From positions 1-15,098 of the forward strand of contig DJIE01000262.1 in the NCBI GenBank assembly GCA_002433465.1: DNA of 15,098 bases, read 5' to 3'. The notes below the pieces were generated by a model, which was not told the DNA's origin, searched no databases, and saw only the letters and a program-made list of their open reading frames with translations. Shown here piece by piece: positions 8,510 through 15,098 of the stretch. Within the stretch, counting starts at the first letter, position 1. Each line of letters starts with the position of its first letter. The stretch comes from Salinisphaera sp. UBA6602 (GTDB lineage Bacteria > Pseudomonadota > Gammaproteobacteria > Nevskiales > Salinisphaeraceae). A program made the position numbers and the translations under genes.

Positions 8510-10141
8510 TTAGCGCGCCGGGTCGCGTCGGGTGAATTTGATCGTGGCCGTAGTGGTGTTGGCTCGAGGCCTCAAAAGCACGAGATCGAATGCGTCGATA
8601 TCGCCTTTTAGTTCGAATTGCTGGCGCCACACGTTCGTATTGTCGACACGATCGAGCAGGGTCTGGTCCGTTGGACGCACGCCGCTGTCCGCATGATCGC
8701 TGGTGACAGCCGAATAGCCTTCGAACACGGCGGCGTGATCGGGTGTGTAGTACTGGGTATAGCTTCCCCGCAGCGTTACTCGCCAGCCGCCGTCGATCGG
8801 TACGGCACGGGCATGTGCCGGCCCGTCGTCGAGCTGGGTGGGCGTGTCTTGCAACGGCAGTGCCACATCGGCCGGGGCGTCGATCGGCTGGTAGGTGAAC
8901 GTTGCCTGTACCTCGGCGATATCGTTCAGGTCGTCTTTCTGCCATCCAAGCGGAAGAAGACGCACCTCAGCGGTGTTGCCTTCGCTGAAATCGGGGCCGA
9001 TCCATTCCAGCACGAAGTTCTTGTCCAACCGCTTGCCGTTTGCATCGCGTAGCGTGAGCGTATCCAGCCTCAGCTCATCGAGGCCTGGGTTGGTGTCCTC
9101 GTGATACCGGATCGTGAGCACCAACGCGCCGTCTTCATCGTCGATATGAAAATTGCTGTCGACATGGGCCAGCGGCTGCTTCGACGCTTCGAAGGCCTGG
9201 TCTTCCGGCACGGCGTCCGCGCTGTCGGGCAAATGCAGCTCGCTGCCGGGCATGGCGGCAAGCAGGGTATTGGTCTTGAACTGCTTCAGGCTGTCATAGA
9301 GCGCGCCGGTGGTCGGGTTATCGACAGCCTGCATGGTCATGGCGCTGCGCATACGGGCGGTACGATCGCCTTTTGTCAGCGCCTGTTCGCTGATCAGCGT
9401 CATGGCATCAATCCACCCGCTGTCGCGATCGATACGCACACGCCCGTGGATGTCGGTAAAACGTGCGCTGGTGCCGTAGGCGGTGCCGTCCATGGCGTGG
9501 GCCGGCGCCGAGCTGTCTTTGGCGCGCTTGAAGGTGGCGGTCACGCTGTTGCTATCGACCTGCGTGACGGTCAGCCGCAACGCCGGCAGGTTCTGGAGAC
9601 CGTCGATCGTCATCTGCTCGCCCTGGCGAGCCGGTACCGACTGGGCGAGCGCCGGGGCGAACAGCTGTTGCTCGAACTGATCGATTGGCGCCTCGGCTTG
9701 GTCCGCGAGCGCTCGCAGGGCGGCGCGGCCGTTGTCTTGCAAGCGTGTTTCGCCGCTTTCGCGATTTAGGGTCAGATCGAAGCCGGCACCCATCAGGCTG
9801 GGAATGTCGCTTTGTTCGAACGCCTCCGGCTGTGCGCTCGAGAACAGGACCTCGTCGTTGTTCTCGGCCTGCATGAAGCGGGGTTCGATATTGACCTGCA
9901 GCAGGGGGTCGGTCGCGTCGACGCGATAGCGCATCACGCTCTGGAGCGTGAACCAGCGGCTGGCAGAGGCGGCCGGCTCGTCGTCGGCCTTGAACTGCAT
10001 GCGCATGTTGACGCGATAATCGCGATGGTCGCCCTGCGCGGGGTCGAAAGACACAGCCGAATCTGCCGCGAACGCGGCTGCTGCAAACGTGTTAAGCGCT
10101 AACACGGCGACCAGCGCCGAAATGAATTTTCTATGCGGCAC
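8510..10141 (-). CDS. P3: secreted periplasmic protein of unknown function, short paralog (543 aa)
   Basis: The best start is the GTG at 10139-10141, not the GTG 23 codons upstream. It has GGAG 6 nt before it in a block matching that of P4, and it gives a clean Sec signal peptide (1-25, cut after AFA). Family motifs follow in the order seen in P4: FDPAQGDHRDYRV (32-44), SVMRYRVD (68-75), GFDLTLNRESGETRL (120-134), VPARQGEQMTID (169-180), DSGWIDAMTLISEQ (240-253), LRDANGKRLD (364-373), LLPLGWQ (395-401) and TLLDRVDNTNVW (494-505). P4 is clearly the nearest paralog. The protein ends at IKFTRRDPAR, at the point where P4 continues into its linker and cysteine-bearing C-terminal domain, so P3 lacks that domain and has no cysteine. 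Unlike P4, whose first segment looks like an anchor, P3 should be released into the periplasm. An 87-bp gap separates it from P2 and 124 bp from P4. Function unknown. Confidence 0.84.
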   Translation of the reverse strand: MPHRKFISALVAVLALNTFAAAAFAADSAVSFDPAQGDHRDYRVNMRMQFKADDEPAASASRWFTLQSVMRYRVDATDPLLQVNIEPRFMQAENNDEVLFSSAQPEAFEQSDIPSLMGAGFDLTLNRESGETRLQDNGRAALRALADQAEAPIDQFEQQLFAPALAQSVPARQGEQMTIDGLQNLPALRLTVTQVDSNSVTATFKRAKDSSAPAHAMDGTAYGTSARFTDIHGRVRIDRDSGWIDAMTLISEQALTKGDRTARMRSAMTMQAVDNPTTGALYDSLKQFKTNTLLAAMPGSELHLPDSADAVPEDQAFEASKQPLAHVDSNFHIDDEDGALVLTIRYHEDTNPGLDELRLDTLTLRDANGKRLDKNFVLEWIGPDFSEGNTAEVRLLPLGWQKDDLNDIAEVQATFTYQPIDAPADVALPLQDTPTQLDDGPAHARAVPIDGGWRVTLRGSYTQYYTPDHAAVFEGYSAVTSDHADSGVRPTDQTLLDRVDNTNVWRQQFELKGDIDAFDLVLLRPRANTTTATIKFTRRDPAR

Positions 10142-10147
10142 GCGCAA

Positions 10148-10151
10148 CTCC
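10148..10151 (-). promoter_or_regulatory. Ribosome-binding site that sets the P3 start (GGAG, GTG start)
   Basis: GGAG lies six bases (TTGCGC) before the GTG at 10141. The same block precedes P4, and translation from here begins directly at a canonical signal peptide. The longer upstream start would place 23 extra residues before that signal peptide and has no better site. Confidence 0.75.
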
Positions 10152-10228
10152 GGTTGGATAAAACAGACAAGGGCTTGGTCGAGACCCACGATCAGAAAAT
10201 GCTCGTCCACGAATTCGAGCGGTGTTTT

Positions 10229-11824
10229 TCATGGCGATGTACTGCGTTTGAATTCGACGCGGTATTCATATCGCTTGCCGTTGGTCAGCCGCACCAGCGG
10301 CAAGTCGACGGGCGAGCGGTCGGCGTTGATGCGGATACTGGAGACATCGCGGCCCAGACCGTCGACGCGCGAGAGCAGTGTCGCTTCGCCAACGCTCAGC
10401 CAGCTGTCGTCGAGCGCGAGGTCATAGGCGCCCGTCACCCCGGGCGCGATCGCGTGACGACTGGTGTAATAACGGGTACCGGCGGTGTTGTCGGCCCGCA
10501 GCCGCCAGCGGTGGGCGTGCGCAGGATCGGGCGTGGCCTGTAGCTGCGCACCCGCGTGTTCGAGCGTATGCGGCTCGTCGTCGAGGCGCAGCGTGAAATA
10601 GTGCGCCTTTTGTTCGTGATAGATCAGCGTTGCTTCGGCGCGTGCGATGCGCTCGAGCACGGACCGGTCGCCGCCGAGCGGGACATAGATGAACATCTGG
10701 CCGTCGTCGTAGTTTTCGTAGTCGAAAAACGGCGAATCGGCATACAGCACGGCCGGCACGTCCAGGGCGTTGCCGTCTGCGTCGTAGAAGGTTACGTCGC
10801 TGATGCCCAGCGAAAGGGCCGGAACGCGCTCGTCTTTGTTGTAGCGGATATGCAGGATCAGCCCTAGAAGATCGACGCTGAGGGCGGTGTCGTAGTCCGC
10901 CAGCGACGGATTGCTGCTGGCCGGGGCGGGGCGCGCGATGTCGTCCGGCGTCTGTGCAAACTCGATCTCGCGGCGGTTGCTATCCGTAGCCCCGAAGAAG
11001 GGCGCCAGCTTGTCGTCGCCATTACCGCTGAGCAGATCGATCTTGCGATAGGCGCGGGTGACGCGATCGATGGCAACCGGTCCGTCGTCGCGTTCGACCA
11101 CGTCGCGGCGTACGAGCGTGAGCGCATCCAGCCAGCCGTCGGCGCGGCGTATACGCATGCGCCCAAGCAGACGGACATCGGCGGGTTGGACGTCGGCATC
11201 GAGCGCGCGCGTGGCGGCGGTCGATTCGATACGCAGGCTCAGGGTGTCGTCGTCGATCGTCTCTACGCGAAAGCGGATATCGCTAAGCCCGCGCCAGGCC
11301 GCGAGCGTGTATTCAGCGCCCACTCGGTCGTCGATGGGCCGGGGCAGTGTCGGCACCACGATGGGCGCGACGAGCGGATTGCCCGCGGGGGCGTCGAGTT
11401 CGTCGCCGAGCGAGGTCCGCGCCGCGGCCGCTGCGTGATCGAAGGTTGGGCGGCCGTTTTCGATGGGCATATCGAAGCCGCCGACTCGGCGCGCCAGATC
11501 GCCGTCATACGTGATTCGAGCCATCGCTTTCTGGTCGTCGCCGCGAACTTCCGTCAGCAGCGGCTCGACGTGGAGCTGACGCGAGTCGCCGAAATCCTCC
11601 AGCCGATAGCGCAGGACGCCGATCGCCTTCACCCAGTGATCGAAGCTGTGGGTATCGAGGCGGTGTTCGGTCACCCGGTGGCCGACGACGTACGTCGTGT
11701 TCGAGCCGGCTGCCGCATCGAATGCGTCCGTGCCGGTCAGGCCATTGTGTGCGAACCATCCGGCAGCGCCGGCACAGGCGATGAGCAGCAATGCGATGCC
11801 GGCGAATACGAGCGATCGTTTCAT
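10229..11824 (-). CDS. P2: membrane-anchored or lipidated envelope protein of unknown function, short paralog (531 aa)
   Basis: The ATG at 11824 overlaps the P1 stop (ATGA, 11821-11824), and no Shine-Dalgarno sequence is visible, so translation probably depends on coupling to P1. Residues 4-24 are hydrophobic and include LLLIAC, which fits a lipobox with C17 as the lipidated residue. The hydrophobic stretch runs past the cysteine, however, so an uncleaved anchor is about as likely. C17 is the only cysteine. Diverged family motifs are VLRYRLED (70-77), GGFDMPIENG (115-124), the DDRVGAEYTLAAWRGL segment (165-180), DGWLDALTLVRRDV (229-242), YDADGNALDVPAV (347-359), VPLGGD (381-386) and TLLSRVD (482-488). 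The chain ends at YRVEFKRSTSP, matching the end of P3 and lacking the C-terminal domain of P1, P4 and P5. It is the most diverged of the five. Function unknown. Confidence 0.83.
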   Translation of the reverse strand: MKRSLVFAGIALLLIACAGAAGWFAHNGLTGTDAFDAAAGSNTTYVVGHRVTEHRLDTHSFDHWVKAIGVLRYRLEDFGDSRQLHVEPLLTEVRGDDQKAMARITYDGDLARRVGGFDMPIENGRPTFDHAAAAARTSLGDELDAPAGNPLVAPIVVPTLPRPIDDRVGAEYTLAAWRGLSDIRFRVETIDDDTLSLRIESTAATRALDADVQPADVRLLGRMRIRRADGWLDALTLVRRDVVERDDGPVAIDRVTRAYRKIDLLSGNGDDKLAPFFGATDSNRREIEFAQTPDDIARPAPASSNPSLADYDTALSVDLLGLILHIRYNKDERVPALSLGISDVTFYDADGNALDVPAVLYADSPFFDYENYDDGQMFIYVPLGGDRSVLERIARAEATLIYHEQKAHYFTLRLDDEPHTLEHAGAQLQATPDPAHAHRWRLRADNTAGTRYYTSRHAIAPGVTGAYDLALDDSWLSVGEATLLSRVDGLGRDVSSIRINADRSPVDLPLVRLTNGKRYEYRVEFKRSTSP

Positions 11825-14193
11825 GGGGTGTTTTCGGCCTGTTCCGCATTATCGCGCGCCGCTGTGTCGCGGGTTTCGGCCCCGTCGGCCGCATGCGGCC
11901 AGCGGCGTTTTACGCTGGGTGCCTGGAAATCGAGCGCCAACAGCTGGGCGACATCGCCCCAGATACGAATCTGGCCGCTGTCATCCACGTAATCGCCGAC
12001 GCTATGTGCGGCCGCCTCCTGTGCCCAGTCCGTGGCGGGCTCCTCGCTGCCGCGGTTGAGCCTCGGCCGCAGCGGTCGGCCGTCGGCGTCCAGGAACTGG
12101 ACCCGGCTGAAATACTCGGCCGCCGGCAGCGATCGATTGGGCCAGCGACCGGTCGCACGCTTCAGGTCGATCCGCCAGGGCATGTCGTGCTCGATCGTTA
12201 CTCGATGCCAGACCGGCGTGCCCGGGCAGGTCAGGACCGTCTCGAAAGCGCGCTCGCGTACGTCGACGGCATTGCCTTGGACATCGGTGAGCTGCCAGTC
12301 GGTGCTTGTGTGGTCGTGCCCGGCGTTGCTGTCAGGCGCCACGCGGCGCCACAGCAGGGTGGGTGCATTCTGATCCTCGGGCCAGGCGCTCAAGCCGCAG
12401 GGCTCGGCCAGCTCGACAGGCAGCGTCATGCGCAGGCCGCCTGTTGCGGTTGCCACCGGGGCATCGATTGCGTCGAGTGAGATATCGCGCTCGTCGAGTA
12501 CCGGCGTATCGATATGCAGCGTCTTTGCCGGCCTGGCTGCCGGTGCGCTGCCGGGCAGCACGAAACGCACGGTCTCGGTTTGCGTGATATCGCCGTTGTC
12601 GGTGTCGAGCAGGGGCAGTTCCAGCGATGGTTGGTCCGCTTCGATACGCAGGCTGTGTTTCCAGGCACGCGGATTGTCGTTGCGAGCGAGCATGATCTGT
12701 TCGGCCGGGGTTAAATCACTGTCCGGCTCCGGCAACAGTCCCTGGCCGGTCACACCCTCGGGCAATGCGCCGGGGTCGAGCCAGTAAAATCGTTCGCCGC
12801 CGGTGGAAAGCGTGACCTGCCAGGCGTTGTCGCGGTCTGCGAGCGGTTGTGCCACGGCGCGCGCATCGCCGTGTTCGAGGACACGGCGCTGATCGTCGAG
12901 TTTGAGCGTCACCGGTTCACCCTGCGGGCGTCGGCGAAAGCCGATATCGGCGTGTACCTCGGCGATCCGGCTTGGATCGTTTTCGTTCCAGCCCAGCGGT
13001 ACGAGATTGATCAGCCAGCCGCCCCCGCCTTCGCCTTCCCCTTCAGTCTGGTAGTGCATGGTGTCGAAGGCCAGCGTCCCGTCGAGGCGCTTGCCCTGGG
13101 CGTCGTATGCGATCGCGTTTTCCAGCTCGAGGCTGCCGTATGGCAGCCTGCCTGCGTTGCCGCCATCCAGATACAAGATCACGCCGTCGTGATATGCAGA
13201 GAGCGCCTGTGCGCTGTCGGGTGCATCGAAGCGGTCAGGCGTCGCATGCAGCGGCGGCGCCAGGAAAGCAGGGCTGAACTGGGCCATCATCAGATCGCTC
13301 GCCGTGATGAAATCAGGCGGCAGGCGTAGAAAGGCGTTCAGGGGTGTCTCCACCGCGCCGGCCAGGAGATTGTCGCGGCGATGGGCATAGGTGATCGAGC
13401 GCATGGTCGCCGCTTTATCGCCGAGGGCCATACGCAGGCGTAGCACCAGCGTCATGTCGGTCAGCCAGCCGTGTTCGCGTTCCACGGTCATACGCGCGGC
13501 CACGTGGATATCGGATACGTCGATGTTCTGGCCCGGCGGGGCCATGTTCCGGATCAACGGTGAGTCGCTTGGCAGCTCTTCGAGTTCGCCGTCGATACGC
13601 AGCCAGGCGTGTTCGCTGTCGAGCGCGTCCACGCTGAGCGTCAGGCCTTCGAAACCCTGGAAGTTGTCGAGCGTAATCTCGGCGCCCGCGCGCGCTGGAA
13701 TATCCGCCGGCGGCATCGGTCCGAGCAGGGCCTGCTGGAAAGGGTTTTCTGCCCGCTTGTCGAACTGCCGGGACAGGCGTTTGAAAGCCGCGGCGTTGGT
13801 GGGACGTATATCCATTTCGCCGTTGCCTGTCAGCGTCATGTCGAAGCCGTCGCGTATCGCCGCGGCCAGCTCACGATCGCGCCCGCCCATATCGACGCTG
13901 GACAGCGTCGGCTGGTCGTTGACCGCCATATCAAGCAGGTCGATCGCGGCATGCAGACGCAGGGGCTCGCGCCCGGTCACGCGATAGTTGACGATGCCGT
14001 GGCTGGTTACCGTCTCGTCGAGTTCTTGTCCGTCGACGTCAACCACCACGCGGTTGCCGACCCGGTAATAATGCTGCGCGCCCAGCGCCGGATCGAATTC
14101 CAGCTGTGGTTCCTGCGGTGTTATGGCGATACGCGCTGCCACGCCCACTGCAGTGATCAGGAGTGCGCCGGCAAGCCATCGACGTATGTTCAT
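11821..14193 (-). CDS. P1: membrane-anchored envelope protein of unknown function, long paralog (790 aa), first gene of the cluster
   Basis: The frame is open further upstream to an ATG at 14268, but I chose the ATG at 14193. It starts directly with MNIRRW and a hydrophobic segment (7-23) and gives 790 residues, against 785 and 789 in P4 and P5. The 25 extra residues of the longer form have no counterpart in the paralogs. No clear Shine-Dalgarno sequence precedes either start. Motifs are FDPALGAQHYYRV (33-45), GIVNYRV (66-72), AIRDGFDMTLTG (112-123), IPARAGAEITLDNFQGF (165-181), HGWLTDMTLVLR (241-252), YDAQGKRLDGTLAFD (363-377), LVPLGWNE (397-404) and IMLARNDNPRAW (500-511). The C-terminal domain (about 580-790) has the only cysteines, C599 and C656, then FLDADGRPLRP and QIRIWG, and ends in a charged 25-residue tail rich in Ala and Glu. 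The stop overlaps the P2 start. As first gene it probably sits next to the operon promoter. Function unknown. Confidence 0.84.
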   Translation of the reverse strand: MNIRRWLAGALLITAVGVAARIAITPQEPQLEFDPALGAQHYYRVGNRVVVDVDGQELDETVTSHGIVNYRVTGREPLRLHAAIDLLDMAVNDQPTLSSVDMGGRDRELAAAIRDGFDMTLTGNGEMDIRPTNAAAFKRLSRQFDKRAENPFQQALLGPMPPADIPARAGAEITLDNFQGFEGLTLSVDALDSEHAWLRIDGELEELPSDSPLIRNMAPPGQNIDVSDIHVAARMTVEREHGWLTDMTLVLRLRMALGDKAATMRSITYAHRRDNLLAGAVETPLNAFLRLPPDFITASDLMMAQFSPAFLAPPLHATPDRFDAPDSAQALSAYHDGVILYLDGGNAGRLPYGSLELENAIAYDAQGKRLDGTLAFDTMHYQTEGEGEGGGGWLINLVPLGWNENDPSRIAEVHADIGFRRRPQGEPVTLKLDDQRRVLEHGDARAVAQPLADRDNAWQVTLSTGGERFYWLDPGALPEGVTGQGLLPEPDSDLTPAEQIMLARNDNPRAWKHSLRIEADQPSLELPLLDTDNGDITQTETVRFVLPGSAPAARPAKTLHIDTPVLDERDISLDAIDAPVATATGGLRMTLPVELAEPCGLSAWPEDQNAPTLLWRRVAPDSNAGHDHTSTDWQLTDVQGNAVDVRERAFETVLTCPGTPVWHRVTIEHDMPWRIDLKRATGRWPNRSLPAAEYFSRVQFLDADGRPLRPRLNRGSEEPATDWAQEAAAHSVGDYVDDSGQIRIWGDVAQLLALDFQAPSVKRRWPHAADGAETRDTAARDNAEQAENTP

Positions 14194-14428
14194 CAAGCGC
14201 TGGAACGTTGGGGGTGGGACGCATCGACAGGCCGGCGTCACGGCTGTCGCACCGGTCCCGCAGAACATGGCCCGCCAGGGCGATGGCAGGAAACCCGGTT
14301 CGTCTCACCGGTCAATGAGACGTTACTCTGCGTAACCGGCTGATCTATGGCATAAAATGATATCAGGGCCGGGTAAGTTGTTGTATGTAGGCGCTATTAG
14401 TCGGTAGTCCAATCATATTGGGGGCGAG
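14194..14428. promoter_or_regulatory. Divergent intergenic region between the P1 cluster and the acetyltransferase gene
   Basis: This is the largest gene-free stretch (235 bp) and the only divergent junction, so promoters for both directions should lie here. The stretch from about 14340 to 14420 is noticeably richer in A and T than the rest. On the minus strand TATCAT (14362-14357) matches five of six positions of a sigma-70 -10 box, but the hexamer 17 bp upstream of it (TACAAC) is a poor -35. On the plus strand TAAAAT (14353-14358) is a possible -10, also without a good -35. These promoter calls are guesses. The structured element at 14295-14339 is listed separately. Confidence 0.4.
14295..14339. 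repeat. Nested inverted repeats in the presumed leader of the P1 cluster
   Basis: Three sets of perfect inverted repeats are packed into 45 bp. CCGGTT (14295-14300) pairs with AACCGG (14334-14339). CGTCTC (14301-14306) pairs with GAGACG (14317-14322) across a 10-base loop that itself contains ACCGGT. GTTAC (14322-14326) pairs with GTAAC (14332-14336) across five bases. The first two are adjacent on the left side, so outer and inner stems could stack, with the third hairpin competing for a few bases. The element lies about 100 bp before the P1 start, so it could be an operator or a folded 5' leader. No known riboswitch consensus was recognised. Confidence 0.5.
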
Positions 14429-15022
14429 ATGAATAAGTGGATTGAGCCAGGCGTTCTGACCGGCGATCGCGTGGTATTGGAGCCGCTCGAACAGGCCCAT
14501 GCGCCGGCGCTGGCCGAGGCGGTACGTGACGGCGAACTCTGGCGGTTGTGGTACACCTTCGTGCCGGCCCCGGACGCAGTGGATGGCTATATCGATACAG
14601 CCCACGCCGAGCGGGCGGCGGGCGGTCTTGCCTTTGCCGTGCGCGATCGCGCCAGCGATACGGTGATTGGCTCGACGCGTTTCTGTCACGTGGACGTGGC
14701 CAACCGTCGGGCCGAGATCGGCTATACCTGGTATGCGCAGCGCTTTCAGCGCACCGTGGTCAATACCGAATGCAAGCGGCTGATGCTTGCCCATGCCTTC
14801 GAAACACTCGATGCGATCGCGATCGAGTTCCGTACCCATTGGCACAACCGAGTCTCGCGAGCGGCGATCGCGCGCCTGGGGGCCAAACAGGACGGCGTGC
14901 TGCGCAACCATCAGATCAGCGATGACGGCATTCTGCGCGATACCGTGGTCTTTTCGATTCTGGCGCACGAGTGGCCAGCGGTTCGCCAGAACCTGGATTT
15001 CAAGCTCGAAAGCCGTGGCTAA
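14429..15022 (+). CDS. GNAT-family N-acetyltransferase, RimJ/RimL-like (197 aa)
   Basis: The protein fits the acetyl-CoA-dependent GNAT family over its whole length, in the branch annotated as RimJ/RimL-like or Acetyltransf_3. The N-terminal strand LTGDRVVLEPLE (10-21) is typical. The segment FAVRDRASDTVIGSTRF (69-85) forms the two core strands before the cofactor site. The acetyl-CoA loop has the variant RFQRTVVNTE (105-114) in place of a classical R-x-x-G-x-G/A. The later motifs NRVSRAAIARLGA (140-152), DGVLR (155-159), GILRDTVVFSI (167-177) and EWP (181-183) are characteristic of this branch. The substrate cannot be read from the sequence; members include protein N-terminal, antibiotic and small-molecule acetyltransferases. 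The ATG at 14429 follows GGGGGCGAG, a purine-rich but poorly spaced ribosome-binding site. It is transcribed away from the P cluster, and nothing indicates a functional link with it. Confidence 0.93.
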   Translation: MNKWIEPGVLTGDRVVLEPLEQAHAPALAEAVRDGELWRLWYTFVPAPDAVDGYIDTAHAERAAGGLAFAVRDRASDTVIGSTRFCHVDVANRRAEIGYTWYAQRFQRTVVNTECKRLMLAHAFETLDAIAIEFRTHWHNRVSRAAIARLGAKQDGVLRNHQISDDGILRDTVVFSILAHEWPAVRQNLDFKLESRG

Positions 15023-15023
15023 G

Positions 15024-15060
15024 GCCGGCCCGCGGCGTGGCGGGCCGGCGCGGCCTGTTT
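15024..15060 (+). terminator. GC-rich hairpin between convergent genes, probable terminator
   Basis: GCCGGCCCGC (15024-15033) pairs perfectly with GCGGGCCGGC (15040-15049) around a six-base loop. It begins two bases after the acetyltransferase stop codon. A weak TGTTT follows about seven bases later on the plus strand, and no T-run follows on the minus strand, so termination is more plausible for the acetyltransferase transcript. The position between two convergent genes supports the call. Confidence 0.65.
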
Positions 15061-15061
15061 G

Positions 15062-15098
15062 CTACCAGCGATAGGTCAGGCTGCCGACCACGGTACGC
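15062..15098 (-). CDS. 3' end of an outer-membrane beta-barrel protein, probably a TonB-dependent receptor
   Basis: Only the last eleven codons and a TAG stop (15062-15064) are in the window. They encode RTVVGSLTYRW. Hydrophobic or aromatic residues alternate toward a final Trp (W at -1, Y at -3, L at -5), which is the C-terminal insertion signal recognised by the BAM complex in outer-membrane barrels. The R-T-V...Y-R-aromatic pattern is especially common at the end of TonB-dependent receptors, where Phe is more usual than Trp in the last position. The gene is convergent with the acetyltransferase and shares the hairpin region. The fragment is short, so a porin or another barrel cannot be excluded. 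Confidence 0.55.
   Translation of the reverse strand, partial: RTVVGSLTYRW

Noticed and set aside
6910..8535. Long plus-strand open frame (541 codons) and similar ones opposite the other P and M genes, such as 632-1900 and 3972-4850
   Set aside because: They lie antisense to well-supported genes that share motifs with paralogs. Their translations lack family resemblance to each other or recognisable domains. Long antisense frames are expected in GC-rich coding DNA.
8367..8945. Minus-strand frame of 192 codons across the P3-P4 gap
   Set aside because: Most of it is a frame-shifted shadow of the P3 3' end with arginine-rich composition. It has no paralog at the other junctions.
10142..10210. 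Extended P3 start at the GTG at 10210
   Set aside because: It would place 23 residues before a canonical signal peptide, and the ribosome-binding site with a matching block in P4 supports the GTG at 10141.
14194..14268. Extended P1 start at the ATG at 14268
   Set aside because: It would put 25 residues, including two cysteines and several prolines, before the hydrophobic signal segment, and none of these residues has a counterpart in P4 or P5. The ATG at 14193 gives the family length.
1..15098. CRISPR array, insertion sequence, tRNA or rRNA gene, phage attachment site
   Set aside because: I saw no regularly spaced direct repeats, transposase motifs or terminal inverted repeats, and no tRNA-like or rRNA-like sequence on either strand. 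The recurring GCCGTCG words come from the Asp-Gly codons of the MORN repeats.

Overview
The window comes from a GC-rich Gram-negative bacterium, most likely a gammaproteobacterium. The support is the many signal peptides, a C-terminal fragment that looks like a TonB-dependent receptor, and the codon bias. The secreted proteins are rich in Asp and Glu, which would suit a marine or halophilic host such as Salinisphaera, but that genus is only a guess.

About 94% of the window (1-14193) is one minus-strand gene cluster, read right to left. In transcription order it holds P1 (790 aa, 14193-11821), P2 (531 aa, 11824-10229), P3 (543 aa, 10141-8510), P4 (785 aa, 8385-6028), M1 (424 aa, 6031-4757), M2 (581 aa, 4727-2982), P5 (789 aa, 2869-500) and M3 (503 down to the window edge, incomplete). 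P1-P5 are five diverged paralogs of an envelope protein family to which I cannot assign a function. M1-M3 are three paralogous secreted proteins made of MORN-type (YwqK-type) repeats behind a shared N-terminal domain. P1/P2, P4/M1 and P5/M3 overlap by four bases (ATGA). The other gaps are 29 to 124 bp with no obvious terminator, so the set is probably one operon or a few tightly coupled units.

The P proteins are modular. All five share an N-terminal beta-rich half of about 270 residues and a central beta-rich domain. P1, P4 and P5 add a C-terminal domain of about 220 residues that carries the only two cysteines of each protein. P2 and P3 stop naturally just before that domain. Every protein of the cluster starts with a signal peptide or an N-terminal membrane anchor, so the products should act in the periplasm or at the cell surface. 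The repeated pairing of a long P gene with a secreted MORN-repeat gene suggests that the two families work together, but nothing in the window shows what they do.

At the right end, a divergent plus-strand gene (14429-15022) encodes a GNAT-family acetyltransferase. The 235-bp divergent intergenic region contains an unusually structured stretch (14295-14339) that would fall in the leader of the cluster transcript. Beyond the acetyltransferase lie a strong GC-rich hairpin and the last eleven codons of a convergent gene with an outer-membrane beta-barrel C-terminus.
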